Positions 34,856 through 43,697 of a DNA stretch of 64,000 bases are shown piece by piece. The translations under genes and the position numbers were made by a program. The notes below the pieces were generated by a model. The model did no database searches, was not told the DNA's origin, and was given only the letters and a program-made list of their open reading frames with translations. This DNA is from Methanobrevibacter ruminantium. GTDB lineage: Archaea > Methanobacteriota > Methanobacteria > Methanobacteriales > Methanobacteriaceae. The stretch lies in the NCBI GenBank assembly GCA_004553595.1, contig SFKZ01000011.1, forward strand, positions 62,001-126,000, given 5' to 3'. How positions within the stretch are numbered: position 1 is the stretch's first letter; the number at the start of each line of letters is the position of its first letter.

Positions 34856-35890
34856 TTAATGAATTTTAGCTATCACAGAAATGATACGAGTTAAACTTCT
34901 ATGCATTTTAATCTCATACCTTTCCAATAATTCGAACCCTACATCATTGAGCAGTGAATCGATATCCAATGTATGTGGACTAGCCATGACTAAAAGTGCA
35001 TCTTTCTTCATACTGTGTTCGATTGATTGTAGGAATTCACTGAATATTCCAGAAGTGCCTTCACCACAGGTAGTTGTGGAAATACCATATGGGGGATCTG
35101 TAACAACTGCATCAACCTCTTCATACATTTCAAGCTCACGGACATCAACAACATGAGTCTTATAGTCAGTGACCCCAGCATATTCCAAATTGGTTGCAGT
35201 TCCCTTTTTCATTTTCCAATCAATGTCACAGCCAATTACCTTACAACCTATAAGACCTGCTTCAATAAGGATTCCTCCAGTACCACAGAAAGGATCAAGC
35301 ACAGTGTCTCCTTCCTTGACTCTAGCTAAATTAGCCATGCATCTAGCAAGTTTAGGACTCATGCAACCGGGATGGAAGAAAGGTCTCTTATGAGGTTTCA
35401 TCTCTTCAAAATACTTCTTATTGAGCTGATACTTACCGAAACATAAATAGACATTACTATGATGAGCCACAACTCTAATGAATGATTCTGGATTTGATAA
35501 GTTTACTGAAATATTCTCTGTATTTGATAAGATCAAATGTCCCACTCTTCTTTCAGTACCTACTGTATCTATGTCAGTGCTGAATCTTTTCACTCTAACA
35601 GCAAAGTTCTCATCAACATATTCTGACCAGTCAATAGCTTTGACAGCACTGTCCAAAACCTCATAATCACATTCATCTATCAATTGATGAACCTCATGAG
35701 TGTAACCTAACCTTTTAACAAAGATTCTGTAGTAATCATCAAAAACATCTTCACCAAGATTTCTTAAGATAACCAATCCTGGACAAACTATTTCCATTTC
35801 TGTCTCTATTTCCTCAATTTCCAAAACTGCCCTAAGTTCAGCCAATGGTAGTTTGTCATGTTCCTGTGATAAGATTAACAATAAATCCAT
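34856..35890 (-). CDS. tRNA (guanine-10 N2)-dimethyltransferase
   Basis: A 344-residue archaeal Trm-G10/Trm11-like enzyme. The N-terminal half is a THUMP-type RNA-binding region (to about residue 165). The Rossmann methyltransferase domain has RPFFHPGCMSPKLARCMANLA, the SAM-binding VLDPFCGTGGILIEAG near 196, and the catalytic motif DPPYGISTT near 263. It methylates G10 of tRNAs, producing m2,2G. The N-terminus MDLLLILSQEHDKLPLAELRA is typical, which supports the start at 35890. Confidence 0.9.
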   Translation of the reverse strand: MDLLLILSQEHDKLPLAELRAVLEIEEIETEMEIVCPGLVILRNLGEDVFDDYYRIFVKRLGYTHEVHQLIDECDYEVLDSAVKAIDWSEYVDENFAVRVKRFSTDIDTVGTERRVGHLILSNTENISVNLSNPESFIRVVAHHSNVYLCFGKYQLNKKYFEEMKPHKRPFFHPGCMSPKLARCMANLARVKEGDTVLDPFCGTGGILIEAGLIGCKVIGCDIDWKMKKGTATNLEYAGVTDYKTHVVDVRELEMYEEVDAVVTDPPYGISTTTCGEGTSGIFSEFLQSIEHSMKKDALLVMASPHTLDIDSLLNDVGFELLERYEIKMHRSLTRIISVIAKIH

Positions 35891-35979
35891 TTTTTATCTC
35901 CAATTTTTTAAATCAATAATAAGTATTTCAATTAAGCATATTCATTAATTTTTAAATCAAATAATCATTTTATTAATCA

Positions 35980-37215
35980 TTATACTAACCAGATTTTAGC
36001 CAATTCCCTTTTATGAATAGCTGGCAATAATGATAGAACCAAACCTCTTTTCAAGAATTCCTTAACAAGTATTGATTGATTATCCATATCTCCATATTCA
36101 GATATCAATTTATCGGCTTCTTTCTCCTTTAGCTTTTCAAAGAAATAGTCCAAATCATCATCTGACAATGTGCATAATGTTTTTTGAACCTTAAACTGAT
36201 AGGAAAATTCCTTTATGAATCTTTCTTCAAAATCATCTTGATAAGATTTGAGACAATCCTGTAATATCTTCTTGTCATCATGAGTCTCCTTTTCAAGGTT
36301 TAGAGAATTGAAATCTTCTGAATCTAGAACTTTGAGAATTGTTTTTTTAGCCATTCCAACTGCTTCAAAACCTATTAAAAGACCTCCACCTGTAGTTGGC
36401 TTAATCTGTGAAGCAGCATCGCCAATTATCAAAGCCCTATTTTTAAACAATTTATTTTCCTTATTGTAAATAGGGATTTTACCCTTATACTTTTCAATTA
36501 TTTCATAATTTTTATATTGGAAGTCATTCATTAGGAACTCATTTAAGATTTCATTTTGTCTTTTATAATCATTATTTGAAAACAATCCAATCCTAAATAT
36601 ATTCTCACTTACTGGAATCTGCCATATGAATCCGGGGAATAAATCTCCATAGGCATATAAGTCTACAAAGGACATCTGATTGTTGTCCTCTTCAATTTTA
36701 ACTAAATATTGGCTTGCACAATAATAATCAAAATCATTTCCAAATGCTGAAGAAACAATTGAAAGAGGTCCATCTGCACCTACAATAATCTTGGATTTGA
36801 TGCTTTTTTCAGTTGATTCATTTTGGAATGTGACTTTTCCTTCCACATCATCAATAGCTACAACTTTAGAGGACAAATAAGAATGGGCACCGTTTTCAAT
36901 AGCTCTCTTGTAAAGGAATTGATCTAAAGCAACCCTATCGATTATCAATGCTTGGTCTTCCTCTTTAGAAACGCTTAAACTATGATTCTTACTGTGTAAA
37001 AAAGCACCTTTAACATTATTTAATATTAATCCATCTGGAAATTGATTGACATCCAAAACTCTTTTATTGATTATGCCTGCACATTGCAAGGGCAAACCTA
37101 TTACTTTCTTTTTATCTATTAGGCAGACTTTAATATTCTCTTTAGCCAATTCATAAGCCAAGGTAGAACCAATAGGACCTGCTCCAATGATAGTGACATC
37201 ATAATCAAAACTCAT
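35980..37215 (-). CDS. Geranylgeranyl reductase-like FAD oxidoreductase
   Basis: A 411-residue flavoprotein of the geranylgeranyl reductase family: FAD-binding GAGPIGSTLAYELAKE near residue 11, LPLQCAGIINKR near 42 (the PxxCxG motif of this family), IIVGADGPLSIV near 148 and GDAASQIKPTTGGGLLIGFEA near 271. It could saturate double bonds of archaeal lipid chains or of a polyprenyl carrier. Compared with the reductase encoded at 62191-63378 it has a longer tail and no ferredoxin gene beside it, so it may have a different substrate. Confidence 0.82.
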   Translation of the reverse strand: MSFDYDVTIIGAGPIGSTLAYELAKENIKVCLIDKKKVIGLPLQCAGIINKRVLDVNQFPDGLILNNVKGAFLHSKNHSLSVSKEEDQALIIDRVALDQFLYKRAIENGAHSYLSSKVVAIDDVEGKVTFQNESTEKSIKSKIIVGADGPLSIVSSAFGNDFDYYCASQYLVKIEEDNNQMSFVDLYAYGDLFPGFIWQIPVSENIFRIGLFSNNDYKRQNEILNEFLMNDFQYKNYEIIEKYKGKIPIYNKENKLFKNRALIIGDAASQIKPTTGGGLLIGFEAVGMAKKTILKVLDSEDFNSLNLEKETHDDKKILQDCLKSYQDDFEERFIKEFSYQFKVQKTLCTLSDDDLDYFFEKLKEKEADKLISEYGDMDNQSILVKEFLKRGLVLSLLPAIHKRELAKIWLV

Positions 37216-37347
37216 AGTTAACCCACATATTGAAATAAAAGAGCTTAAGAAAAAGCTAAAAATTAAATAAATTAAAAATATTAAAATAAAAAATTGATAA
37301 TAATTTAAAAATTAAAAATAATTAAAAAATTATTTTCAATATAAAAA

Positions 37348-39123
37348 TTATCTCCTGAATTTTCTGGAATGCTTTTCAAAGAGATCATCGGAAGTCTTCT
37401 TCTTTTTATCATTTCCAGATTCTGCATCAGATTCATCCATATATTGATTATAATCATCATAATGGGAGCCAGAATTACGTCCAGATTTTTTTCTGGATTC
37501 TCTAGGACTCATATACTTATAATCTATCTCACCATCACCAGAGTATGGCCTTGTATGATTTGCATCATAATGAGAATTGGATCTGTAATTCTGATTTCTT
37601 GAATTCGAATGCCTATAATTCTCATTTTGCCTATAATCCCTTTGATTGAAGCTTTCATGACGATTATCATAATGATTAGGATTATTATGACCATCTCTTA
37701 AAGGCATGGATTCCGGATATCTGTGGAAATTAGCATTATGCCTATCTGAGTAATCATCATAATATCTGTCGTCATAGCCGTCATAATTCATATCATAACT
37801 TCTACCAGGTCCTTTATCATAAGCTCTGTCATATCTTCTATCATATTCTCTAGAGCCAGAGACAGGATTATAATCATCTCTAAAGCGATTATCATTAGAT
37901 GGCTTGAATTTAAGATTATCTCCCATGTCATGCATTGCTTGATTTATAGTGGTGTCAAACTCTGCATCAGAGATATCTTCATAATAATCATCCTTTTCAT
38001 CATTACTGCTTGAAAAAGGATTGAATCTGGAAAGACCTTTGGATTTCTTTTCTACCTTTGGAGGCTCTTCGTTATAATCTCCATACGGATTACCTCCTTG
38101 GATACGATCATCATAATCCCTTTGTGCATCTAAATTGTTTTGATGGAATTCCTCATAATTATTTGCAAAGTATTTATCAGGATTTCTTGAATAAGAGTCT
38201 TTAATAGCTCCAGAATACTGATGATGATGTGAATCAGGCTTTCTTCTTGAATCATATTGATTATTGTAATTTTCTCTAGGAGCTCTGCTTTCCCTATAGT
38301 TCCTATCTCTTGAATAATCATCATAACCATAGCCGCCAAAATCATTAGGACTATTATAATCATCATAATAATGATCATTGGAGCCATAAGGAGTATTATA
38401 ATTTGAGTTATAATTTGGATTGTTTCTAGATTGTTTAGCTTGACGCCTTATTTCTCTAAGCTGCCTTTTACGCTCTTTAGCATCAACCAATTCCAAATCA
38501 TCCAAATCTTCCATACGCATATAATGGCCCGGTTCCTGATTTGGCCTAATTGGATTAAAATTGGAATTAAAATCATCATAACCATTCTGATATCTCAAAT
38601 GGGTTCCTCTTATATTCTCAAATATGATATCTTCAATCTTTTTAGGGCTGGAAACATCCTTCAATTCCAAATCCTTTCCATCATAAGCACTGTATAATGT
38701 GATAGTGCCTACTGAAAATATTTTTCCAAGAAGACTTTGGGAACGACTAACATCCTGAATAGTGTTGAAAGGCATGTAGTTTTTCTTTTGCAAGAGAATA
38801 CCCTTTTCAACAATCACTCTGCTTTCAGTAATTGTATACTTGATTGAAGTCCAGATTAAAAGCTTCAATATGATGTATAATAATACAATCATGATTAAGA
38901 TAAACACAGCTATTGCAAAATAGCGAGTCATTGGAACTTTAGTTGATTCAATCAAATAGACATTCATGTTCCCAATGTATTGAATACCAGCAGAATACAA
39001 GAAAAATAAAAATCCTAACACAAACATTGATATTAAAATTCCTTTTGAATAGACAAAAATATTAGGTTGTGCTTCGTATAATATTTTCTCATGAAAGTCT
39101 TCTTTTTTATCTTTACCAAACAT
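37348..39123 (-). CDS. Membrane PH-domain protein with long disordered tail
   Basis: A 591-residue protein in two parts. Residues 1-175 contain two transmembrane helices (about 29-50 and 69-92) followed by a bacterial PH-like domain (DUF304/bPH2): IKYTITESRVIVEKGILLQKKNYMPF and TITLYSAYDGKDLELKDV. Residues about 200-591 are low complexity, rich in Tyr, Asp, Asn, Arg and Ser, with many YDDYND-type runs and no predicted fold. DUF304 proteins are normally only 150-250 residues, so the tail is exceptional. The last residues are basic. The function is unknown; the tail faces the cytoplasm if the PH domain does. Confidence 0.78.
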   Translation of the reverse strand: MFGKDKKEDFHEKILYEAQPNIFVYSKGILISMFVLGFLFFLYSAGIQYIGNMNVYLIESTKVPMTRYFAIAVFILIMIVLLYIILKLLIWTSIKYTITESRVIVEKGILLQKKNYMPFNTIQDVSRSQSLLGKIFSVGTITLYSAYDGKDLELKDVSSPKKIEDIIFENIRGTHLRYQNGYDDFNSNFNPIRPNQEPGHYMRMEDLDDLELVDAKERKRQLREIRRQAKQSRNNPNYNSNYNTPYGSNDHYYDDYNSPNDFGGYGYDDYSRDRNYRESRAPRENYNNQYDSRRKPDSHHHQYSGAIKDSYSRNPDKYFANNYEEFHQNNLDAQRDYDDRIQGGNPYGDYNEEPPKVEKKSKGLSRFNPFSSSNDEKDDYYEDISDAEFDTTINQAMHDMGDNLKFKPSNDNRFRDDYNPVSGSREYDRRYDRAYDKGPGRSYDMNYDGYDDRYYDDYSDRHNANFHRYPESMPLRDGHNNPNHYDNRHESFNQRDYRQNENYRHSNSRNQNYRSNSHYDANHTRPYSGDGEIDYKYMSPRESRKKSGRNSGSHYDDYNQYMDESDAESGNDKKKKTSDDLFEKHSRKFRR

Positions 39124-39252
39124 TAGTTTATATTTATAAATTTTATTTTAAATATAGTTTATGTAAAAGAATAGGTTAAAATTGAATAAAACAAGACAAA
39201 ATAATGTAGATTAACTTAAAAAAAGTGAAAAAATTAAAAAAATAAGAATAAA

Positions 39253-39314
39253 ATGGCCTCAGATCGCCCATCATTCATCACGTATCAGAGCTCATAGGGT
39301 TCATCACAGGCCAT
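39253..39314 (-). ncRNA. C/D box small RNA (2'-O-methylation guide)
   Basis: On the minus strand the element reads: terminal stem ATGGCCT, box C GTGATGA (39307-39301), a 12-base guide, box D' CTGA (39288-39285), a 3-base spacer, box C' GTGATGA (39281-39275), a second 12-base guide, box D CTGA (39262-39259), and closing stem AGGCCAT. Both C boxes match RTGATGA exactly, and the guide and spacer lengths fit archaeal C/D sRNAs. It stands as a G+C-rich island in an AT-rich spacer between PAN and the PH-domain gene. Targets are discussed in the findings. Confidence 0.85.
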
Positions 39315-39384
39315 TAATGATTATAAAATATAAAAAATAGAATAAAAGAGATAAAAAATAAAAAAATGAAAAGTAAGTTCGAAA

Positions 39385-40659
39385 TTATCCGAACATTACT
39401 CCACCATTGTCATCTAATTGAGCTTCTTTATTTTTACCTAAGATCTTGTTGATAGCATCCTCAAAGTCTGCCATAATGATATGGTCTCTTTCTTCACGGA
39501 TAGCAAACATACCTGCTTCTGTACAGATAGCCTTTAAGTCTGCACCAGCAAATCCTTCTGTAAGAGCGACTATATCATTAAGATCAATGTCAGAAGCCAA
39601 ATTCATTTTCTTGGTGTGGATTTTGAGAATTTCAAGTCTTCCTTCTTCATTTGGAGCTGGAACTTCAATGAATCTGTCGAATCTTCCAGGTCTGAGCAAT
39701 GCTGGGTCTAAGATATCAGGTCTGTTGGTAGCGCCAATGATACCAATATCTCCACGGGATTCGAAACCATCCAATTCTGCAAGCAATTGCATGAGAGTTC
39801 TTTGAACTTCCCTGTCTCCACTGGTGGAACTTTTAAGTCTTTGTGCTGCCACTGCATCAAGCTCGTCAATGAAGATGATACTTGGTGCCTTTTCCTTAGC
39901 AAGCTCAAACACTTCTCTAACCATTCTTGCTCCTTCACCAATGTATTTCTTAACGAATTCAGAAGCAACAACCTTAATGAATGTTGCATTGGTTTCGTTA
40001 GCCACTGCCTTTGCAAGCAAGGTCTTACCAGTTCCTGGAGGACCGTACAATAGAATACCTTTAGGTGGGTCAATACCAACCTTTTCAAATAATTCAGGAT
40101 GTTTTAAAGGTAATTCCACTGTTTCCTTAACTTCAATGATTTGATCATCCAAACCACCAATCACATCATAGGTAACATCAGGTTTGGTGTCAATTTCCAT
40201 ACCGGAAACATTTGCGTCCTTTTCAGAAGGCAATACTTCAACAACACCAAAGGTCTGCTGATTTAAAGCTACTCTTGAACCTGGTTTCAATAATTTTTCA
40301 TCCAAGAACTTTGAATAGTTAATAAGGAAACTTGGTCCAGTACTGCTTTTTACAGTCAATCTGGAATCATCGATGACTTCAGTAATGGTAGCCAATATAA
40401 GTGGAGGTGATCTGAATCTTTCAACTTCACCTCTTAATGATTTTAACTCTCTTTCTAAACGTATCTTTTCATTTTCAGTTAGAATCTTGTCTTTTTCAAG
40501 CTTTCTAACTTTCCACATGAGATTACGTTTGGTTTTTGTATTTTCTGCCTTTAGCAAGTCAAGTTCTTTTTGAAGTTCTTCAACGGTTTTAGGCTCATCT
40601 ACTTCATCAATTTTAGTAGGGCTTGAGATATTTTGAACTTCATTTGGAGAATCTTCCAT
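39385..40659 (-). CDS. pan: Proteasome-activating nucleotidase PAN
   Basis: A 424-residue AAA+ ATPase that unfolds proteins for the archaeal 20S proteasome. An N-terminal coiled coil (about residues 20-75) is followed by an OB domain. The AAA module has GPPGTGKT for Walker A, IIFIDELDA for Walker B, the second-region ATNRPDILDPALLRPGRFD and ARG-finger residues. ATG 40659 is chosen over the longer frame because AAGGAGGAG precedes it by six bases. The C-terminus ends VMFG, so the gate-opening HbYX motif has Phe in place of Tyr, if this is the HbYX position. Confidence 0.95.
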   Translation of the reverse strand: MEDSPNEVQNISSPTKIDEVDEPKTVEELQKELDLLKAENTKTKRNLMWKVRKLEKDKILTENEKIRLERELKSLRGEVERFRSPPLILATITEVIDDSRLTVKSSTGPSFLINYSKFLDEKLLKPGSRVALNQQTFGVVEVLPSEKDANVSGMEIDTKPDVTYDVIGGLDDQIIEVKETVELPLKHPELFEKVGIDPPKGILLYGPPGTGKTLLAKAVANETNATFIKVVASEFVKKYIGEGARMVREVFELAKEKAPSIIFIDELDAVAAQRLKSSTSGDREVQRTLMQLLAELDGFESRGDIGIIGATNRPDILDPALLRPGRFDRFIEVPAPNEEGRLEILKIHTKKMNLASDIDLNDIVALTEGFAGADLKAICTEAGMFAIREERDHIIMADFEDAINKILGKNKEAQLDDNGGVMFG

Positions 40660-40980
40660 AATATACTCCTCCTTTAAATTAGTTATTATCAATATAAATT
40701 TTAAATTTAGTTTTCAAATGCACTAATTAATTTCATATCATATTTTTACAACAATTTTACATATTTTAAGATAGATTTGAGATTATAATAATTGTTATAT
40801 ATTATAATTCTATTTAAATCTAAATATTCGTAGATTATAAAATAATTTATACATAGTAATATATAAAGTTTTTCTTAATTTTAGTAAGAAAAATAATTTC
40901 ATAAAAAATCTATAGGGCAAATAGATAAAAAATAGAATGAGAAATCATGAAAAAATGAAATTGAAAATATTGTAAAAGGA
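40660..40980. other. AT-rich spacer between MBF1 and PAN
   Basis: There is no gene in these 321 bases. The part near 40660-40700 carries the PAN ribosome site and probably its promoter. I see no strong repeat; short poly-A/T tracts near 40860-40900 may terminate MBF1 transcription. Confidence 0.4.
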
Positions 40981-41484
40981 CTATTTCCTTTTGATCTTTA
41001 CAATACTTCCTAATGTATTTGGACCTGATGCAGAACTTTTAAATGATTCCAAATCCATTTCATCATATTTTTCAATAATGGTAATGCCCAAAGTCTTTTC
41101 GAACTTTTTAGCTAATTTAATGTCAGGTTCCATCTTTCCTGATTCTATCCTATTGATTACTGAAACCTTTTCATACATCTTAGCGCCTAATTCTTCTCTA
41201 GTCCAACCTTTAGATTCTCTAGCTTTTCTGATTAATACATTATAATCTTCAACAAGCTCATCCATAGGTTCTTCTCTGCGTCTTCTTTGAACATTCTGCT
41301 TGTTTGCTTGAGGTCTTTGAGGATTTCCCTTTTTGTTTCTTGAAACAAATTTTCTCTCAAGAGGAGTGTCCTTTTGAACTCTTCCGAATTTAGAACATTC
41401 CTTGCAAACTTCTAAAACTGAACCATCTATTTTTGTTCTTATAGGTCTGCCTTCTATAGGTTTACCACATATTTCACAATTCAT
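40981..41484 (-). CDS. Archaeal multiprotein bridging factor 1
   Basis: A 167-residue aMBF1: N-terminal zinc ribbon with CEIC (Cys3, Cys6) and CKEC (Cys27, Cys30), a basic linker rich in Asn, Gln and Arg, and a helix-turn-helix from about residue 80 (NVLIRKARESKGWTREELGAKM). MBF1 links transcription factors to TBP in eukaryotes; archaeal versions also associate with ribosomes. It is followed by PAN downstream after a 320-base spacer, so the two are probably separate units. Confidence 0.9.
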   Translation of the reverse strand: MNCEICGKPIEGRPIRTKIDGSVLEVCKECSKFGRVQKDTPLERKFVSRNKKGNPQRPQANKQNVQRRRREEPMDELVEDYNVLIRKARESKGWTREELGAKMYEKVSVINRIESGKMEPDIKLAKKFEKTLGITIIEKYDEMDLESFKSSASGPNTLGSIVKIKRK

Positions 41485-41691
41485 GTTTAAATATATGATT
41501 TTTGAATTATATAATACTTTTTAATTAAATCTAATAAGGTATTTACCAAGTTAACTGAAAAACAGGAATATATGTGAAAAATAGATAAAATAGGGGAAAA
41601 TAGACATTGAAAAGGGATTAGAAAATAAATAAAATAGAAATAGCTATAAAATAGTGGAAAAATATTAAAAAAAGTAAAGGATTAAACTAAT

Positions 41692-42084
41692 CTATTCAGT
41701 TTTATTAACCTTATAATCCTTCATTTGAGTTGATTGCTTTTTGCCAGAGTAATATCCTCTGAATACTTTTGCATCATTTAGGGATTTATTCAATTCCTTA
41801 TAGTCATCATAATCATTGCTGATAACAACAATATGAGCAGGAGGATGGATCTTTTTGATTTGAACAATTGCAGTTGCAGTGTCTTCCTTTATACGAAATG
41901 CAGTAGCCACTTTTGATTTGGTTCTTAATGGAGCCTTTAAAATGTTTTCTACAATCTTATCCGCATATTTCGCATCAATCTTTTTAGGTTTTGTAGTTAA
42001 GTTTAAATTTGCATGTCTTTCAACATCTGCAATTGCATTAAGAATTTTTGAGTTGTTTTCTCCTCTAATCAATACCAAAGCCAT
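41692..42084 (-). CDS. DUF356 family protein
   Basis: A 130-residue protein matching the methanogen-specific DUF356 family as I remember it: MALVLIRGENNSKILNAIADVERHA at the start, LKAPLRTKSKVATAFR in the middle and KKIHPPAHIVVIS near residue 77. The C-terminus is Lys-rich. The fold appears alpha/beta and soluble. The function is unknown. It is a single gene flanked by spacers of about 200 and 300 bases. Confidence 0.8.
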   Translation of the reverse strand: MALVLIRGENNSKILNAIADVERHANLNLTTKPKKIDAKYADKIVENILKAPLRTKSKVATAFRIKEDTATAIVQIKKIHPPAHIVVISNDYDDYKELNKSLNDAKVFRGYYSGKKQSTQMKDYKVNKTE

Positions 42085-42384
42085 GTTATCCCTAATATAA
42101 TATAATAAAAAATAAAAAAAATGATTTACATTATTTAAAAATCTATATATTAGTTTTATATTTTTTTATTTAAATATATTACTATAAAAAACTAATTAAA
42201 TTTAAAAATAAACAAGAATATTAAAAATATTGAATAGAAACTAACAAATATGTAAAAAAATTGAATAATAAATAATTTAAATTAAATAAATAGAAAAATA
42301 GATAAAAAACAGTAGAATTAATGAACAAAAATTTGAAAAAAAAATATAGCATTTTAAAGAAAAATGAAAAGTTAAAAAAATAAA
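42085..42384. other. AT-rich intergenic region
   Basis: No gene is seen. TATA-like sequence near 42150-42165 (minus-strand reading) could drive the DUF356 gene. The rest is A-rich low-complexity sequence. Confidence 0.35.
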
Positions 42385-42413
42385 AAAAAGAAAATTGGTT
42401 AAAAACCAATTTT
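42385..42413 (-). terminator. Strong hairpin-plus-T terminator
   Basis: AAAATTGGTT-AAA-AACCAATTTT (42391-42413) is a perfect 10-bp stem overlapping the stop codon of the upstream minus-strand gene. On that strand it is followed by a C and an 8-base T run, the standard intrinsic terminator layout. Confidence 0.75.
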
Positions 42414-43686
42414 AGGATACACGGTCTCTGAATGATTTCAATAATCTTGTTCTGAATACAACCAAGACTATTAAAACAAAACCGATTGCTGTTTGAATAG
42501 AACCTAAAATAGTAAGCACTATGGAATTGATAGGTAAATTCCATGCAGGAGAAGTTCTACCATTAGGCAATGGATTATAGTATACACCTACAGCACGGAC
42601 ATCAGGCTTAACGTTTAAATCGCTAGGTTCCACATAATCTACACCAACGATAAGCCCGTTATTGATACCCTTATTGATCGATCCGGCTATTGTCGATGCA
42701 TTATAACCATACTTCTTGACTGATGCTTTCACTACCTCACGGGTAATGTCAGACAACCCGGCTTTTTCACTTCCGTAAACAGAAACGGAAACAGCATCCT
42801 TGGATATTGTAATCTCATTAATCAAAACATCTGTAGCGGAACGTACTTCAAGTTCATGATTACATATTGGACAGACATTATAGTTTTCTGCATCAGGGTA
42901 TCCAGTAGCCCAACCACAGTCCAAACATACTTTAGAGTAATTCTCATCCATAGGATAACCTGTGGTGTTTACTTCTTTCGGTACGAACATATCTCCAGTA
43001 CTGATTAATGATACGAGGTTCACTGCACCCCCACCGTATTTCTCACCAGAGTCTTTAGCCACTTCTTCCATAGCTTTTCCAACGATATAGGTAGCAGGAT
43101 ATCCATCCCTAATCATTTTTCCGATGTTCACTGCAGTTTCCCTACGTACACGGTCTGCAGTACCCATCTTAGGGTTACCTTGACTGTTCCTTAAGTGAAT
43201 GATAGCTCCTTTAGAGCCTTGAGGTAATTGCACTACACCACCTTCATGGTGAGTGATCCTAACTGTTCCATCATTATCCACTACAACAAGGTATGCGTTA
43301 TAGTCTCCGCCAATAGCAGCACCCATTGAAGGTCCACCGACAACAAGACGAATCCCATCGAAACCACTTGCTAAAGCGGCAGCAGCTGCTGGGCTTGAAC
43401 CATGTTGCATAGCTCCAAGTGCATCAATAATCGCATAGTTCCTTTCTGTACCGTTACCTTCCCCCCCGGAAAGCATTGCGTATCCATCATTCTTTGACAT
43501 GATGAATGAAGATTGGAACATGTTGTTTGCAAATGACATACTTCCTGCAGCAGCACCATTTGGGTCTTCACCACTAGGATCAGTAATAACAATTACGTTA
43601 CAAGTAGCTGAAGCAGCAGCAATTACTGTAAAGAGCATTAAAACTAAAAATACTAAACCTATGATTTTACTAGACTTTTTACTCAA
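42412..43686 (-). CDS. Exported membrane-anchored protein with zinc-ribbon motif, unknown
   Basis: A 424-residue protein with an N-terminal signal or anchor helix (about residues 8-27), a large extracytoplasmic region and a C-terminal helix (about 385-410) followed by a basic tail (RTRLLKSFRDR). The large region is rich in Gly and Ala and includes IRLVVGGPSMGAAIGGDYN near 112. It also has a CLDCGW...CPIC four-Cys ribbon near residues 255-275, unusual outside the cytoplasm. I do not recognise the family. The base composition is richer in G+C than its neighbours, as in strongly expressed genes. It ends an operon with the 165-residue gene upstream. Confidence 0.75.
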   Translation of the reverse strand: MSKKSSKIIGLVFLVLMLFTVIAAASATCNVIVITDPSGEDPNGAAAGSMSFANNMFQSSFIMSKNDGYAMLSGGEGNGTERNYAIIDALGAMQHGSSPAAAAALASGFDGIRLVVGGPSMGAAIGGDYNAYLVVVDNDGTVRITHHEGGVVQLPQGSKGAIIHLRNSQGNPKMGTADRVRRETAVNIGKMIRDGYPATYIVGKAMEEVAKDSGEKYGGGAVNLVSLISTGDMFVPKEVNTTGYPMDENYSKVCLDCGWATGYPDAENYNVCPICNHELEVRSATDVLINEITISKDAVSVSVYGSEKAGLSDITREVVKASVKKYGYNASTIAGSINKGINNGLIVGVDYVEPSDLNVKPDVRAVGVYYNPLPNGRTSPAWNLPINSIVLTILGSIQTAIGFVLIVLVVFRTRLLKSFRDRVS

Positions 43687-43697
43687 ATTTTAACCTC

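Noticed and set aside
37369..38697. Plus-strand and other-frame proteins rich in Ile and Met over the PH-domain gene
   Set aside because: These are translations of the low-complexity tail in other frames.
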